DNA of 64,000 nucleotides from Heliocidaris erythrogramma. Its lineage: Eukaryota; Echinodermata; Echinoidea; Camarodonta; Echinometridae. Shown here in pieces: positions 60,963 through 64,000 of the stretch. The position numbers were made by a program, and so were the translations under genes. Below the pieces are notes generated by a model that was given only the letters and a program-made list of their open reading frames with translations, did not search any database and was not told the origin of the DNA. Positions within the stretch are counted from its first letter, which is position 1, and every line of letters begins with the position of its first letter. The stretch is from contig CM046869.1 of assembly GCA_025617745.1 (NCBI GenBank), positions 7,862,668 through 7,926,667 of the forward strand. The letters are read 5' to 3'.

Positions 60963-61049
60963 GTGATTATTCAAACTTTTTTGAATATTTCTTGAAAATA
61001 ATTGCAATTTTCATCCACTTGCATTCAATCTAGCATCGTAGCACGGAAT

Positions 61050-61175
61050 GCTTTCTACTAGCACTACTACTATTACCCCTACTACTACTTCTACTACTAC
61101 TCTACTGCTACTACTACCCCTATACTACTACTACCCCTACTACTCTTCTCCTACTACTACTACTACTATACTCCG

Positions 61176-61206
<31 letters not shown>

Positions 61207-61320
61207 CTACTACTACTACTACTCCTACTACTACTCTTACTACTCCTACTCCTACTATTACTACTACTACTACTACTACTCCTTCTCCTACTCCTACTCC
61301 TACTACTACTACTACTACTC

Positions 61321-61351
<31 letters not shown>

Positions 61352-61367
61352 CACTACTACTCCTATA

Positions 61368-61402
<35 letters not shown>

Positions 61403-61624
61403 CCTACTACTACTACTTCTACTATTACTACTACTCCTACTACTACTACTACTCCTAATACTACTACTATTCCTACTTCAACTACTATTACTACTACTAC
61501 TACTACTCCTACTCCTACTACTCCTACTACTCCTAGTACTACTACTACTACTACCACTACTACTCCTATAATACTACTACTCCTCCTCCTCCTCCTACTA
61601 CTACTACTCCTACTACTACTACTT

Positions 61625-61657
<33 letters not shown>

Positions 61658-61909
61658 CTACTACTACTACTCCTACTATTCTACTATTACTACTACTACT
61701 ACTCCTACTCCTAATACCACTACTACTGCGACTGCTACTACTACTACACTCTCAGAAAAGATTTTAGGGTGGTTCAAATATGAACCTACCAACTGTTGGT
61801 TAAAAAAATCCTCATACGTTTTACATACAATTTTGTTTTAACCAACAGTTGGTGGGTTCATATTTGAACCAACCTAATGATTTTTTACCAACATTACTAC
61901 TGCTACTAT

Positions 61910-61944
<35 letters not shown>

Positions 61945-62018
61945 TTCTACTATTACTACTACTACTCCTACTATTCTACTATAACTACTACTACTACTAC
62001 TTCTCCTACTATTACTAT

Positions 62019-62071
<53 letters not shown>

Positions 62072-62262
62072 ATCCTACACCAACTACTACTACTACTACT
62101 CCGACTACTACGACTACAGCTACTACTACCATTATCACTACTACTACTACTACTCCTACTGCTATACTCCTACTCCTACTCCTACTACTACTCCTGCTAC
62201 TACTACTACTACTACTACGATTACAGCTACTACTACTATTATTACAACTATTACTACTCGGT
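61050..62262 (+). repeat. (ACT)n trinucleotide array with nested palindrome
   Basis: About 1.2 kb of ACT repeats with CCT and ATT variants. Poly-Leu, poly-Thr and poly-Val frames are translations of it. At 61764-61877 a foldback element with two 42-bp arms (two mismatches, containing AACCAACAGTTGG) splits the array. Confidence 0.95.
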
Positions 62263-62700
62263 TCTAGGACAATTACCCCCTGGGCAATCACCCCCGGAAA
62301 ATTACCCCCCGGTAAACTACCCCCCAAGGACAATTACCTCCTGGAAAATTACCCCCCGGAAAATAACCCCCTACGGACAATCACCCCCCAAGGACAATTA
62401 CCCCCTGGAAAATTACCCCCGGAAAAAAACCCCAACGGACAACCACCCCCCCCCCCCCGAGGACAATTACCCCCTGCAAAATTACCCCCGGAAAATAATC
62501 CCCCAGGGACAACTACCCCCCAAGGACAATTACCCCCCGGAAAATTACCCCCGGAAAATAACAACCCCTCCCCCCCCCCAGGACAATTACCCCCTAGAAA
62601 ATTACCCCCCGGAAAATACCCCCCCCCCCTCCCAGGGACTACCCCCAAGGAAAATTACCCCCTGAAAAATTACCCCCAGATAACTACAACCTAGCACAAT
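62263..62700 (+). repeat. GACAATTACCCCC minisatellite with C runs
   Basis: Repeated words GGACAATTACCCCC, TGGAAAATTACCCCC and GGAAAATAACCCC at roughly 17-base steps, with C runs of 4 to 10. The minus strand has dozens of G runs at close spacing. The Pro/Gly-rich open frame through it is a repeat translation. Confidence 0.92.
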
Positions 62701-62707
62701 TACCCTC

Positions 62708-62878
62708 CGAAAAGGAATAAATCCTGCCAGGTACCCATTTACTACACCTGGGTGGAGAGTGGCAAATGTGGATTAATGTCTTGCCAAAGGACATTAGCGC
62801 CGTGGCGAGATTTGAACCGCGAGGCATGTGATCCACAATCCGGTGATGTATCCACTATACCACGACACCCCCACAAAG
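62708..62878 (-). repeat. tRNA-derived SINE, minus strand
   Basis: The minus strand reads GTGTCGTGGTATAGTGGATA, then CGCGGTTCAAATC, then the body including TAATGTCCTTTGGCAAGAC and CACTCTCCACCCAGGTG. It is closely related to the element at 57150 but stops before the ATT tail. Confidence 0.82.
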
Positions 62879-63189
62879 CATGATAAGACTCAAATTAAAT
62901 CTGTGGTAATGGAATATAATAGTGAAATATAGAAACCATACTGGAAAAGAGAGAGATGGGTATTTTATTTTTTGTGCCTGTTCACTTCAAAATTTTCCCG
63001 CTCTCAAGTTGCCTGTAAGTCATCATGCCCTTTAATTATGGACCTATAATATAGCCTGTTCAACCGAAGTGCCATGTGAGTATTTTATAAAACATCGACT
63101 TCTTGGAAACTATAATGAGAAATAACAAGATACCCCAATATAACACTTGGGGTGTTTTGGAAATATTATTTGGGAGATAGTAAAATATA

Positions 63190-63595
63190 CGTTTTCTGTC
63201 GCTCGCTTCGTTTTAATCACAAAACTTTGAAATAGTTTCAGGCAGCGAGGACCATGAATATTTTCACATTATTTATTGTAATATGTCCATGAATGTTAAA
63301 TGTTATGACAATTTTCGGGCACGTCACTGCCTTATTATCGCCATGGCGCCCAGATATTAGGGTTAACTTACTTTCTATATTGAAATTAGCAACAGCAAAT
63401 TAAAGTTCATTTTTCTTCGCTTGCTCGCAAATCTTAGAAATTAGTTCAGGCAAGCAAGGTGCATGAATATTTCCATAGGATGCTACTGCAATATTCAGGT
63501 ACGTCGCTGCCATATCGCCATGGCACCCGAAAACTCGTTAGGTCCACTTTCTATATTGAAATTAGCAGCAGCAAAGTAAAGAGCAAAAGGTCCAC
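63190..63595 (+). repeat. Diverged two-unit tandem duplication
   Basis: Units at about 63190-63400 and 63405-63595 share GAAATAGTTTCAGGCA/GAAATTAGTTCAGGCA, a CATGAATATTT word, ATCGCCATGGC and TTTCTATATTGAAATTAGCA. They differ by indels. A poly-C tract follows at about 63614-63632. From 63640 to 64000 no gene is seen. Confidence 0.75.
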
Positions 63596-64000
63596 TTTTT
63601 CAGATGTTGAAACCCCCCCCCCCCCCCCCCCCGGCAAAAATCCTAGTTACGGGCCTGAGAACTACCATGTCTTTTTTATGAATGTCTTTGTGTTTAGATT
63701 CGACCAATTTTCCCTTTGGACTGTGACGTTTCCAAGTTTATCCCTACTGCCATTACAATTTTTGCAAAGTTAGCAGAATCTGTGATAGTTGTATCATATG
63801 CTTATTGGGTTATTCGGATCTCCTTTACATCAAATTCTGCACTCTGTACCACAACACCCTTGATATGAGAATATTATTGATTTTTTTTTGTTGCTAACAC
63901 TTCCGAAACTGTCATAAATAAAAGGATCGATAACAGACATCCTTGCTTTAATCGTCGATGAATTTACAGTTATGTTATTTGTTGTGTTATGATTATGTCA

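Larger units (their letters stand above)
43080..61060 (+). repeat. Copy 2 of the large direct duplication
   Basis: Collinear with about 1-24830. It lacks the LINE, the two transposons and two MITEs of copy 1, but gained an L1-type LINE (43640-45985), a nested foldback element (52674-53610) and a TTAA MITE (54468-54745). It also keeps about 2.1 kb (55072-57204) deleted from copy 1. It includes exons 1-3 of the second PH-PDZ gene and stops at an ACT array. Confidence 0.9.

Noticed and set aside
61048..62694. Poly-Leu, poly-Thr and Pro/Gly-rich frames
   Set aside because: They arise from the ACT array and the C-run minisatellite. No start context or conserved region is visible.

Overview
This is a 64 kb piece of an animal nuclear genome: AT-rich, gene-poor, with spliced coding exons and dense transposable elements. 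Recurrent TAGGCCTA-type words, CR1/Jockey-type LINEs, tRNA-derived SINEs and hammerhead-tagged repeats suggest a marine invertebrate, most likely a sea urchin or other echinoderm. That assignment is an inference, because no diagnostic gene is present.

The one convincing host gene lies on the + strand from 22370 to 34306. Nine coding exons with GT/AG borders join in perfect phase into a 698-residue protein. It has an N-terminal pleckstrin-homology (PH) domain, a long disordered middle with proline-rich motifs, and two C-terminal PDZ-like domains. Its first three coding exons occur again at 58455-60962. This second copy sits in a large direct duplication: about 1-24830 matches about 43080-61060 in the same order. 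The two copies differ mainly by clean insertions and deletions of mobile elements, so each copy preserves empty sites for elements in the other. The second gene copy breaks at a giant ACT-trinucleotide array, and its exons 4-9 are not in the window. It may be a true tandem duplication or two haplotypes joined by the assembler.

Layout: 1-2067 repeat tail, a tRNA-like SINE and a tandem GCGCGAAGC module; 2073-8654 a nearly full-length but broken CR1/Jockey-type LINE, interrupted by a Helentron-like element that holds a 157-bp satellite and a hammerhead-type motif; 8904-11717 a TA-flanked transposon with a second element nested in it; 11955-14247 an IS630/Tc1-type transposon with a largely intact transposase and arrays of a subterminal motif; 14250-22340 duplicated non-coding DNA with several MITEs; 22370-34306 the PH/PDZ gene with MITEs and LINE fragments in its introns; 34.4-43 kb intergenic DNA with hammerhead-like motifs, microsatellites and poly-G elements; 43.6-46 kb an L1/Tx1-type LINE on the minus strand; 46.2-61 kb the second copy of the duplication; 61-62.7 kb a trinucleotide array and a C-run minisatellite; 62.7-64 kb a SINE and a short tandem duplication.

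No rRNA, intact tRNA gene, CRISPR array or bacterial-type operon was seen. All calls come from reading the sequence, with no database search.
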